From: Pedobacter sp. R20-19
GTDB taxonomy: Bacteria; Bacteroidota; Bacteroidia; Sphingobacteriales; Sphingobacteriaceae
DNA length: 64,000 bases
Assembly (NCBI RefSeq): GCF_000708265.2
Contig: NZ_JCKI01000001.1
Coordinates: 248,001 to 312,000, forward strand
Direction of reading: 5' to 3'
In this document: in pieces, positions 20,449 through 28,741 of the stretch
Numbering within the stretch: position 1 is the stretch's first letter
Layout: every line of letters starts with the position of its first letter
The notes under the pieces: model-generated
Database searches by the model: none
What the model saw: the letters and a program-made list of their open reading frames with translations, nothing else
Told to the model about the DNA's origin: nothing
Translations under genes and position numbers: made by a program

Positions 20449-20502
20449 CTAATTTAAGTTTTGAGAATCATCACAGAAAATTTTTTTTAACATTTTTTAA
20501 CA
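20449..20502 (-). promoter_or_regulatory. susC upstream region with duplicated TGTTAAA element
   Basis: On the minus strand two TGTTAAA copies (plus-strand TTTAACA at 20486-20492 and 20496-20502) lie 29 bases upstream of TAAATTAG (20456-20449). The same box, with 13 of 14 matching bases around it and the same 29-base spacing, is found upstream of susC 22487-25708. Confidence 0.6.
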
Positions 20503-20504
20503 AC

Positions 20505-20989
20505 TTTCCGAAGTAATAGATTAATTCTCTAGTAATCAGTAAATTAAAATTTAATACTGTTGATTTCACGAGGTTTTTTTGAACTAAATCGTTAAGGCAG
20601 ATGCTAAAATAGTATCCATAAACTTTAATATTGATAAAAATTGACTTATAAATAAGTCAGTAAATGCAGATTTGTTGTGTAACAATATATTTTTTTTGAA
20701 TGATTGACTTTCTTGCAATCATAAATATCAATAATATTTTAGCTAAAAATTATTGAAATGTGTTAGAATAGCACATGAATGATAAAAACTATTTGGATGA
20801 GCGAGTGAATTTATCTTAAATCAACCATTCGGAAGTTTTTCCATTCCAGATAGCTATTATAATCTTCCTTAATAAGCAGTAATAATAAATTGTAGCTATT
20901 TCTAGCACATATGTTTAATTTATATTAACCTTAACTACTAAATACCACAATAAAATCAGTTTTAAATTATTTGAGAATTTGATTCTATA
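20505..20989. other. AT-rich intergenic region without a recognised gene
   Basis: This is the distal part of the 630-base gap between susC 17274-20411 and susD 21043-22470. Only very short open frames occur, and none has coding character or a recognisable domain. No repeat was seen. Confidence 0.5.
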
Positions 20990-21021
20990 AAAAAGGCGGG
21001 TACTTTTTGAGTACCCGCCTT
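20990..21021 (-). terminator. Terminator of susD 21043-22470
   Basis: On the minus strand AAGGCGGGTACTCAA pairs with the complementary arm over 11 GC-rich bases. A T run follows. It lies 22 bases past the susD stop. Confidence 0.92.
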
Positions 21022-21042
21022 CATTTATTTTAAAAGAGCAAA

Positions 21043-22470
21043 TTAAAATTTATCCCAAAATAATTTAGTCGTTACATTGTCTCCACCAATTGCACTAGAA
21101 GCCTGACTATAATTGCTACCATTTAATTGCTGTTCATTACTTGGATAGTTAAGCCTGTTAGGAAAACCAGATTTAGCTCCTACTGGTGGAGTAATTTTTG
21201 GAAAATCCAATCTTCTTAATTCTGTCCAACAATTAAAAGGCCTATTATAAAGTGCGATCCATTTTTGGACACCTATTTTTTCTCTCCAGGTACCAGGTGC
21301 CGTTGCATAGGAAATTAGTGGGTTTGCAAGATAAGTGGATGCTTCTGTAGCTGTACCTCCCCAGTATAAAATCGATGCCTTAATCGCATTATTGTAATGC
21401 GTTTCTGCATTACCGCTAACTGTATATCCCCTCTCAGCTGCCTCTGCTCTATTAAATTCAGTTTCTACATAATCCATCAGCAGGGTTGGCGCATCAGCAG
21501 CATAAACTTTAGGACCAGGCTTAGAAACAGCAGATATCGTATTCACCTGCCCAACTATACCACCAATGTAGGCACCGTTTGAATTGGTACTAAAATACTG
21601 TGGTAAACGAGGGTCTGCCAGCGCCAACAATTTGTCTACCAAATCTTTTGCGGCCACGTAATCACCACGCCCACCAGTTACAATATCAACAAAAAGTGGA
21701 TTTTGGTTTGGTGCACCAGCCAGATATTTAAAAGTTGCATTATCTACATCGGCAGATATTGCACCTGCATCTGATGCCTCCACAGCAGTTTTGGCGATTG
21801 CATTATCTGCATCTGCTAAAATTAAAGCTTGTTGCATCCGCAAAGAGTTACCAAATTTTATCCATTTTGAAACATTCCCTTGAAAAATAAGGTCTTCACT
21901 TGCAGAAAAACCTGCACTTGCCGTATTGAGTTGAGCAATGTCGGTATTTAGCCTTTTCAATAGATCTAACGAAATCGTCTTCGCATCATCATATTTGGGA
22001 AAAAGATTTTGTTGATCTAGCGCCTGGCTATATGGTACGTTGCCAAAAGTATTAACCAGAGTACTAAATGCCAGCACTTGCATGATATCAATAATTGCGA
22101 GTTGATTCGACTTTATACCTGCGTTTAAGGTAGCATTGGCCTTTATAATGGTTGATGATTGGTTTAAATTTTGGAGTACTTCTCTATACATCGTAGTCCA
22201 CCATGCCTGAGGAATATTTCTGGTACCGAAGTCATACTGGGCTTCATCCTGATACGTTACCATTGCCCACTGACTTGTAGTGAATCTGAAAACATTGGTG
22301 TTAACACTGGCACTCGTAACAACATCACTGTAAGATTTGGTTGCGAATGAAAACAAAGTAGCAGCAGGAACCTCCGATGGCCTTTTGGTATCAATATTAA
22401 GTGATGTGATATCCTTTTTACAAGCTGCAAAAGAAACAAGCATTGCAAAAAATATGATTGATTTTTTCAT
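21043..22470 (-). CDS. SusD-like_2 type (SusD/RagB) outer membrane lipoprotein
   Basis: A 475-residue lipoprotein with a short signal peptide and lipobox SFAAC (Cys17), followed by KKDITSLNIDTKRPSEVPAA. The sequence is SusD-like_2 in type: DIMQVLAFSTLVNTFGNVPY in the N-terminal helices, FNRAEAAERGYT and REKIGVQKWIALYNRPFNCW in the C-terminal half, then a LDFPKITPPVGA-type end. It starts 16 bases after the stop of susC 22487-25708 and is closed by a strong terminator, so it is a two-gene operon. The ligand is unknown. Confidence 0.92.
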   Translation of the reverse strand: MKKSIIFFAMLVSFAACKKDITSLNIDTKRPSEVPAATLFSFATKSYSDVVTSASVNTNVFRFTTSQWAMVTYQDEAQYDFGTRNIPQAWWTTMYREVLQNLNQSSTIIKANATLNAGIKSNQLAIIDIMQVLAFSTLVNTFGNVPYSQALDQQNLFPKYDDAKTISLDLLKRLNTDIAQLNTASAGFSASEDLIFQGNVSKWIKFGNSLRMQQALILADADNAIAKTAVEASDAGAISADVDNATFKYLAGAPNQNPLFVDIVTGGRGDYVAAKDLVDKLLALADPRLPQYFSTNSNGAYIGGIVGQVNTISAVSKPGPKVYAADAPTLLMDYVETEFNRAEAAERGYTVSGNAETHYNNAIKASILYWGGTATEASTYLANPLISYATAPGTWREKIGVQKWIALYNRPFNCWTELRRLDFPKITPPVGAKSGFPNRLNYPSNEQQLNGSNYSQASSAIGGDNVTTKLFWDKF

Positions 22471-22486
22471 TTTATTGTTGATTTAA

Positions 22487-25400
22487 TTAGAATGATAGCT
22501 TTGCATTAATCCCTATTGTTCTGGTTGTTGGATATGCACCACTTTGTACACCCTGCGCATTTCCAGAAGACAAATTCTCTTCCGGATCTGAATAAGGGAG
22601 ATTTTTATGTATAATCCATAAATTTCTGCCAAAAACAGAAAGATCAATCCCTTTGATAGGACCCCATTTTGAAATCATGGCTTTCGGAAAAGAGTACGTT
22701 AATGTAGCTTCTCTTAATTTCACATAGCTGGCATCGTATGAAAATGCAGATTGCGGAAGGGTAGGAGAATTGGCATCTATCACAACACGCTTAGTATTAA
22801 CTTGACCATCTTCGGTTACACCATCCAAAATAACGCCTCCGCTATTTCCACTATTGGTTACCGGATTCCTTACCGGATTACCCAGATCGTTTAATCCAAC
22901 AGTATTTGGTAAAATACCGGTATAGGTGGCATAAAATTGGTCTAATGACCAAACATTGCCTCCAGAACGGATGTCGATTAAGAAGCCTAAGGATACGTTT
23001 TTATATTTAAAGCTATTGTAAATACCACCGATCCATTTTGGGTTAATATTACCAATAACATTAGTTGTACTTGATGTTATTTTATAATATCCATCTGCAC
23101 CAATAACCTTTTGTCCGTTTGAGTTATAGACATAATCTTTACCCTGAATGGTGCCATATGGCTGACCTAAAGTAGCATTAACACTTATACCAGCCTGAAA
23201 ACTAGCCAATTGCAAATTTTTACTGTCATTGTACAATTCCAAAACCTTACTGTCATTTTTTGTCCAGTTAATGTTAATGTTCCAGGAAAAATTTTGTGTT
23301 TTGATCGGCGAACCATATAATGAAACCTCGACACCATTATTTCTTATAACGCCAGCATTAACATAGGTATTGGTAAATCCTGTTGCAGCAGAAACCGCAA
23401 CTGGTATAATTTGATTTTTTGTTTTTGTTAGGTAATATGAAGCATCAAAGCCAATGCGATTATTTAAAAATGCCATATCTATACCGATCTCACTGCTTTC
23501 TGTTTTTTCGGGTTTCAATGAAGGATTATTAGTAGTGAAAGGATATGCAAATAAAATGCTTGATCCAAATAGATTTTGAGAGGTGTAAACATTTTTGGTA
23601 CTTCCCCAAGGCGCATCGTTTCCAACTGTAGCATAGTTGACACGTAGTTTTCCAGATGATATCCAGTCAACTTTATCCTTTAGTTGCTTGGAGAATAACC
23701 AGCTACCAGCAACCGAATAATAGTTATAGGCATTTCCGCCTTCTGGAAGTGTAGAAGATTTATCTCTTCTAAAAGTTCCATCTAAGGTTAAAAATTCATC
23801 ATAGGTCAGGGTAGCTCCACCAAAAAATCCGTCAACTTCTTTAGGCTGATAGTTTTCTATAGGGGCTGCTACGGCACCAACCGAATTAGAAATACTATAA
23901 AGCCCTGGCACAATGAGTCCACCATTTGTTGTAGAAAAAACGCTATTCAACAAACTCTTTCTGATATTACCTCCAAGCAATGCCTTCAAGTTAAGTTTCT
24001 CCGTAACATTTTTATCAAAGTTTGCGATAAGGTCAAAATTTGTTTCGTTAAACGATCTATCCGTGCGGGCATAAGAGGCTGCTCCCTGACTTCCTACGGC
24101 AACTCTTTCTTCCTGAAATTCATTGTAAGTATCTAAAGAAACACGCCCGAGGATATTTAGCCAATCAGTTGCCTTATAATTTAAAGACGCATTCCCAAAA
24201 ATCCTGCTTCTAGTATCATTTTGATAATTTTGATATCTTGTCCAATAATAATTATCGGTATATTTAGGAACCAAGCCTTCAGGCGAAGAAGGGTCGGCCC
24301 AATTCCATGAAACATTTTGCTTATTTCTAAAGTAAGCATCCTTTTGAGCCATCATATCAACATTGGTTTGATACCACTGCCTAAAATTTTGGTTCACATT
24401 TAACCCACTATATCCTGACCCATATCTACCCAAACCTTCAACTTTTGAATAATTCGCAAGTGCCGATGCGGTTAACCGATCAGTAATTTGGTATGTAGAA
24501 CCGAAATTTAATATATTTTTAATGATTTTACTATTGGGTAACGTACCTCTGTCATCACTTCTGGTATAACCCAGCTTGATTGTCCCTTTATCAGATGAGC
24601 CATCAAATATGATATTATTGTTATTAGAAATTGCTGTTTCGTAAAATGTTGATGGATTATTTGCGGCAGCAACCCATGGCGTTTTTTTCTTATAATTAGT
24701 AGAGTATGGGTCAAAAGCATCCCACTGATACACCAGTAGATTTGGATCAAATTTAGCTCCGTAAGATGCATCTTCAGATGTGGGAACAACCTTTTCTTTA
24801 ACACCATTACCTTGAACATCAATCAATAAGAAGCCATCTCCACTTTCGTATCCGCTTGAATACCCGGCACCATATTCAGTTTGATACTCCGGAAAAGTTG
24901 ATTTGTCAATGGTTCCAATAGTTAAACCACTATTAACCGTTATCCCCATACCTTTACTCTTCCTGCTTTTTGTAGTAATCATAATTACACCATTCGCCCC
25001 TCTGGAGCCATAAAGTGCACTTGCTGCAGCTCCCTTAAGAACGTTAACGGATTCTATATCATCAGGATTGATATCTGCTGCCGCATTTCCATAATCATAA
25101 CCGCCCCTACCTGTTCTCTGATTAGTAGAATTATTGTTTGAATTGTCGACTGGAACACCATCAACTACAAATAGCGCCTGGTTATTCCCGGTTAAAGACT
25201 TATTACCCCTGATTACGACATTGGTTGATCCACCAATTGCATTGCCTTGAATAATCTGTAAACCAGATACTTTGCCTGATAGTGCAGACGCTGCATTTGA
25301 TGATCGTGTTTGGGTAAGTTCTTCACCTTTCACCTGCTGCGCTGCATAAGATAATGTATTTTTCTTCCTAACCTGGCCCAGAGCAGTTACCACAACTTCA

Positions 25401-25708
25401 TCCAATGCATTAGCATCTGAAGATAAGACAGTATTAATTACATTTGAACTTCCGATGGGCCTAGATTGTGTGGCAAACCCGATTGAGGAAAATACAATAA
25501 TTTTAGCGTCTGCTGGGGCTTTAATGGAGAACTTTCCGTCAGCACTGGTTGAGGTGCCCCCTGTGGCACCAAGAATTTTTACGCTTACACCAGGGATTGG
25601 CAGCTTATCTTCGGATGAAGTAACTGTTCCTGTAATTGTTCGATCTTGAGCCAATGCATTCACTGCAATAAACATCAAAATGAACAAACTTTTTAGAAGT
25701 TTTTTCAT
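22487..25708 (-). CDS. SusC/RagA family TonB-linked outer membrane transporter
   Basis: A 1073-residue TonB-dependent importer, the first transcribed locus of the array. A signal peptide covers residues 1-20 (MKKLLKSLFILMFIAVNALA). A carboxypeptidase-regulatory-like domain follows, then LDEVVVTALG, and a plug with NVVIRGNKSLTGNNQALFVV and SALYGSRGANGVIMITTKSR. The barrel ends TIGINAKLSF. Upstream on the minus strand lie a TTTG-N17-TAAATTAG promoter-like pair, the duplicated TGTTAAA element, and farther out five A-tracts in helical phase. It is co-transcribed with susD 21043-22470. Confidence 0.95.
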   Translation of the reverse strand: MKKLLKSLFILMFIAVNALAQDRTITGTVTSSEDKLPIPGVSVKILGATGGTSTSADGKFSIKAPADAKIIVFSSIGFATQSRPIGSSNVINTVLSSDANALDEVVVTALGQVRKKNTLSYAAQQVKGEELTQTRSSNAASALSGKVSGLQIIQGNAIGGSTNVVIRGNKSLTGNNQALFVVDGVPVDNSNNNSTNQRTGRGGYDYGNAAADINPDDIESVNVLKGAAASALYGSRGANGVIMITTKSRKSKGMGITVNSGLTIGTIDKSTFPEYQTEYGAGYSSGYESGDGFLLIDVQGNGVKEKVVPTSEDASYGAKFDPNLLVYQWDAFDPYSTNYKKKTPWVAAANNPSTFYETAISNNNNIIFDGSSDKGTIKLGYTRSDDRGTLPNSKIIKNILNFGSTYQITDRLTASALANYSKVEGLGRYGSGYSGLNVNQNFRQWYQTNVDMMAQKDAYFRNKQNVSWNWADPSSPEGLVPKYTDNYYWTRYQNYQNDTRSRIFGNASLNYKATDWLNILGRVSLDTYNEFQEERVAVGSQGAASYARTDRSFNETNFDLIANFDKNVTEKLNLKALLGGNIRKSLLNSVFSTTNGGLIVPGLYSISNSVGAVAAPIENYQPKEVDGFFGGATLTYDEFLTLDGTFRRDKSSTLPEGGNAYNYYSVAGSWLFSKQLKDKVDWISSGKLRVNYATVGNDAPWGSTKNVYTSQNLFGSSILFAYPFTTNNPSLKPEKTESSEIGIDMAFLNNRIGFDASYYLTKTKNQIIPVAVSAATGFTNTYVNAGVIRNNGVEVSLYGSPIKTQNFSWNININWTKNDSKVLELYNDSKNLQLASFQAGISVNATLGQPYGTIQGKDYVYNSNGQKVIGADGYYKITSSTTNVIGNINPKWIGGIYNSFKYKNVSLGFLIDIRSGGNVWSLDQFYATYTGILPNTVGLNDLGNPVRNPVTNSGNSGGVILDGVTEDGQVNTKRVVIDANSPTLPQSAFSYDASYVKLREATLTYSFPKAMISKWGPIKGIDLSVFGRNLWIIHKNLPYSDPEENLSSGNAQGVQSGAYPTTRTIGINAKLSF

Positions 25709-25739
25709 AGTTAGTGTAGTAGTTTGGTTAATGTTTATT

Positions 25740-25793
25740 CTAATTTAGGTTTTACTGCCTATTTCAAAGATTATTTTTTAACAATTTTTAACA
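25740..25793 (-). promoter_or_regulatory. susC promoter with duplicated TGTTAAA element
   Basis: On the minus strand TTTG (25768-25765) is separated by 17 bases from TAAATTAG (25747-25740), resembling the Bacteroidota -33/-7 pair. Directly upstream are two TGTTAAA copies with a 10-bp period (TTTAACA on the plus strand at 25777-25783 and 25787-25793). The layout matches 20449-20502. Confidence 0.6.
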
Positions 25794-25794
25794 C

Positions 25795-26100
25795 TAATTA
25801 GACAATCATACTATACAAAATAACAAGACATTGATTTTCAATAGATTAAACAATGTAACATAAATACTACAATAATACCACTATTTAGATTTTTAATATA
25901 AAAACTGTTAAAATTTAAAAAAGGCTTAAATAAACACCTAAAAAATCATAAAAAACTCAAAAAAATATAAAAAAATATAAAAAAACATATTTAATTATAT
26001 TTTGTATAGCTTAAAATACAATTTAACTCGTTTTTGAGTGTTAAAATTATCATAAAAATAGACTAAACTTGCGTATAATTATACTTTAACTTTAAATATT
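25795..26100. other. AT-rich gap with five phased A-tracts
   Basis: No gene was found. Runs of six or seven A begin at 25940, 25950, 25959, 25969 and 25979, one per helical turn, which predicts intrinsically curved DNA about 230 bases upstream of susC 22487-25708. Confidence 0.65.
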
Positions 26101-26137
26101 AAAAAAAATGGCATGTATTTTTGAAATACATGCCATC
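26101..26137 (-). terminator. Terminator of the M14 peptidase gene
   Basis: On the minus strand ATGGCATGTATTTC pairs with AAATACATGCCAT and is followed by eight T. It lies about 25 bases past the stop at 26163. Confidence 0.92.
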
Positions 26138-26162
26138 TAACAATGAGCTTAAATTTATTCTT

Positions 26163-28658
26163 TTAATACTTACAAAAAATTATATTGCTAAAAAGTGTTT
26201 TACCACTTTCCCAAAAATTTCTAAAAAGCGGGTCATTGGCAAGGTAAACCACTGTTCCGCGACCAAAATTTTGCACACCAATCAGTAACCCTGATTTTAA
26301 TTCCTCACGCACTTTTTTACCCACTACTCCAGCCATTAAGCTTTTATCATTTACCAGGCCAACATTCCAGCCTTCTGCGAATGGTTCATATATTTTTCGA
26401 TCGGTTTTTAAGGTATAATAGGTTTTCCCCAGGCCGTATGCAAAAGGATGAGAAGCATCGAGGTTTACTTTATATATAGCACCTGGAATAGCAAATTCAT
26501 AATCATCTTTGTCTTTATCTTTAAAAAGCAGTTTGCTTGGTATTGGTTTTTCATCTTTTTTAGCAATCACTTCTTTCTTTTTAATTTCGAAGCCCTTTTT
26601 ATCTATTACACTTTCTATTGCATCTTCCATCAAAATGAGTTTTCCACCCTTATTTAACCATGCGGTTAGGCCCTCACTAATAAAGGAACTGTAACTTCCA
26701 TCAGGCAGAATTAGGGTATTAACTTTATTAATGTCTAAATTATTGATGTCTTTTGCGGTTATAATACAAGTTGTAAGATTTAAATCATGTTCCAGATAAA
26801 ACCAAACCTCACCAAAAGCCAGAGAGGAAACTTCGCCTCCGGAAACGATTGCTACCTTTGGCTGCTTCAGGATGGGATATACGTTCGATCCGAAATCTTT
26901 TCCTTTCTCTACAAAACCACTGGTAATCCCCACTACAGGCTTATTTAATCGCTTTGCAATCTGCACAACTTTTGTACTCAAATCTTTAACAGATTTCTCA
27001 TTTTCAGTTCTGAATACGATTAATGTTCCGGCAGGATATTCTTTACCCAAAACGGTAAATGGCTGATCAGCCTGACGCACTTTTATGTTTTCCCGCTGCA
27101 AACCATTTAAAATTTGTGCATCCTCTGCCGACCCCCAGGAGAACAACCAGGCTAAAGGCTTTTCAATATTATTTGATGCTTCCTCTGCTATAGCCAAATC
27201 TTCATATTTTCCTTTAAAGCTTTCTTTACTTGCATAACCTTTCAAACCATAAACATAGGGGAGGGCCCATGCGGTAATATCATAGGTATTAGAATCAGTA
27301 ACCTTTGTTTGCGGCTCTAATAAAACGTTGGCCAGAACTGCTCTCGGTTGTTGAACATTAATGATTAGATCATTCCGGGTTAAGCTAAAATTTTCTTCTT
27401 TCTGTGTATCGTAATCGTAGGCCTTACCAGATTTTTCTCCACCATAAGCAAACTCAATTTTATTCTTTTTTAAAAGCTCAGCTAATTTCTTTTGGCGGGA
27501 TAAGTTACTGGCCTTAATTACAAAAGTTTTATAAATACCCGGAGAACTTGTCATTTCCTGTTGAAAATATTTTTTATATTCCTCCAGCAACCTGTTATGG
27601 TTTTGCGAAGAAACTTCTATGGTAGACATGCCTGTGGCAAAGTGATGTGCAATCCTATCTTTCAGCGTTAAAGTATCGCCATCATTCGTCACTATAGATA
27701 AACCAGCCCTGATTCCACCTTGCTCATAAGTCATTCCAATTGATCCATTATATAAGGGATAAGTATCGCCATACGATGGGTATAATAGATCAAACCGCTC
27801 TTTTGTAAAATAAGGCCAACCTTCCTGATCAAAATACTTCGCATTATTTTTCCCCACAATGATTTGAAAACTTTTTTGCCACGGCGTAATATCCTGATGT
27901 ACAGGCTCTGCTGCCGGAGCGAAATAATACGGCTCATTATAACTTTGTTCATGAAAATCAACATGAACCTGAGGCATCCATTCGTTATATAAAGCAAGTC
28001 TTTGCTGACTTTCTATTTGTGTTTGCCAGGCCCAATCCCGATTTAAATCGAAATAATAATGATTTGGTCTGCCACCTGGCCAAGGCTCAATGTGCTCTCT
28101 GGCAGACGGATCTGAATTTGGCGTTTTACCTACCACACTGTTAAAATAATTTACATAACGGTCTCTTCCATCAGGGTTTAAGCATGGATCAATCACCACC
28201 ACCGTATTTTTTAACCATGAATTGGCCTGCTGATTTGTACCAGAAACCAAAGTGTAAAGCATTTTCATTGATGTTTCAGTTGAGTTGGCTTCATTCCCAT
28301 GAACATTATAACTGAGCCAGGTAATTACAGGCTGGTTGCCCAAATCAATATTATTAGCAATGCCGGATACCAGCTTTAAATTGTTTTTTTTAATTTCCTC
28401 TATTCTGGTTATATTCTCAGCTGAGGAAATTACCGCAACCATTAATGGCCTGCCTTCATTCGTCATACCATATGCAATCAGTTTCATGCTTTTAGGTGCT
28501 ACAGCTGCCACTTGACGAAAATATTCCGCTACCTTATAATGAGGCGTGAAGTGCGTTCCAAGCGCATATCCTAAAAATTCATCGGGAGATTTAACCTGAG
28601 CTTTAACAGAGAATATCGATGTGATAATAAAAAGTAATAGGGTAAGGCTTTTCTTCAT
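26163..28658 (-). CDS. Secreted M14 family zinc carboxypeptidase
   Basis: An 831-residue exported peptidase with a cleavable signal peptide (ends SIFSVKAQ). The M14 catalytic domain covers about residues 40-360. The zinc ligands are in NVHGNEANSTETS (HxxE, residues 114-117) and HVDFHEQSYN near 232, and the catalytic Glu is probably in GMTYEQGG near 310. The long C-terminal part contains a Rossmann-like, DJ-1/amidotransferase-like section (KVAIVSGGEVSSLAFGEVWF) and ends with a beta-rich stretch, as in large Bacteroidota M14 proteins. It should trim peptides in the periplasm or outside the cell. Its position next to the SusCD array could suggest peptide uptake, but it has its own terminator and is not in those operons. 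Confidence 0.88.
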   Translation of the reverse strand: MKKSLTLLLFIITSIFSVKAQVKSPDEFLGYALGTHFTPHYKVAEYFRQVAAVAPKSMKLIAYGMTNEGRPLMVAVISSAENITRIEEIKKNNLKLVSGIANNIDLGNQPVITWLSYNVHGNEANSTETSMKMLYTLVSGTNQQANSWLKNTVVVIDPCLNPDGRDRYVNYFNSVVGKTPNSDPSAREHIEPWPGGRPNHYYFDLNRDWAWQTQIESQQRLALYNEWMPQVHVDFHEQSYNEPYYFAPAAEPVHQDITPWQKSFQIIVGKNNAKYFDQEGWPYFTKERFDLLYPSYGDTYPLYNGSIGMTYEQGGIRAGLSIVTNDGDTLTLKDRIAHHFATGMSTIEVSSQNHNRLLEEYKKYFQQEMTSSPGIYKTFVIKASNLSRQKKLAELLKKNKIEFAYGGEKSGKAYDYDTQKEENFSLTRNDLIINVQQPRAVLANVLLEPQTKVTDSNTYDITAWALPYVYGLKGYASKESFKGKYEDLAIAEEASNNIEKPLAWLFSWGSAEDAQILNGLQRENIKVRQADQPFTVLGKEYPAGTLIVFRTENEKSVKDLSTKVVQIAKRLNKPVVGITSGFVEKGKDFGSNVYPILKQPKVAIVSGGEVSSLAFGEVWFYLEHDLNLTTCIITAKDINNLDINKVNTLILPDGSYSSFISEGLTAWLNKGGKLILMEDAIESVIDKKGFEIKKKEVIAKKDEKPIPSKLLFKDKDKDDYEFAIPGAIYKVNLDASHPFAYGLGKTYYTLKTDRKIYEPFAEGWNVGLVNDKSLMAGVVGKKVREELKSGLLIGVQNFGRGTVVYLANDPLFRNFWESGKTLFSNIIFCKY

Positions 28659-28683
28659 AAAGGTTAAAATTTATCTAATGTAC

Positions 28684-28691
28684 TAATTTTG
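28684..28691 (+). promoter_or_regulatory. -7 promoter box for murF
   Basis: TAATTTTG matches the Bacteroidota -7 consensus TAnnTTTG and lies 50 bases upstream of the murF ATG, in the divergent gap with the M14 gene. No clear -33 element was identified. Confidence 0.4.
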
Positions 28692-28741
28692 TTATTTGTT
28701 GCGATGAAAGCTTAATTTTACTGCAAATTTTTAGCAAAAGC

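Noticed and set aside
26163..28658. The M14 peptidase as part of the SusCD array operons.
   Set aside because: It is upstream of the array with its own terminator and a 450-base gap before the first susC promoter, so only a loose functional link is possible.
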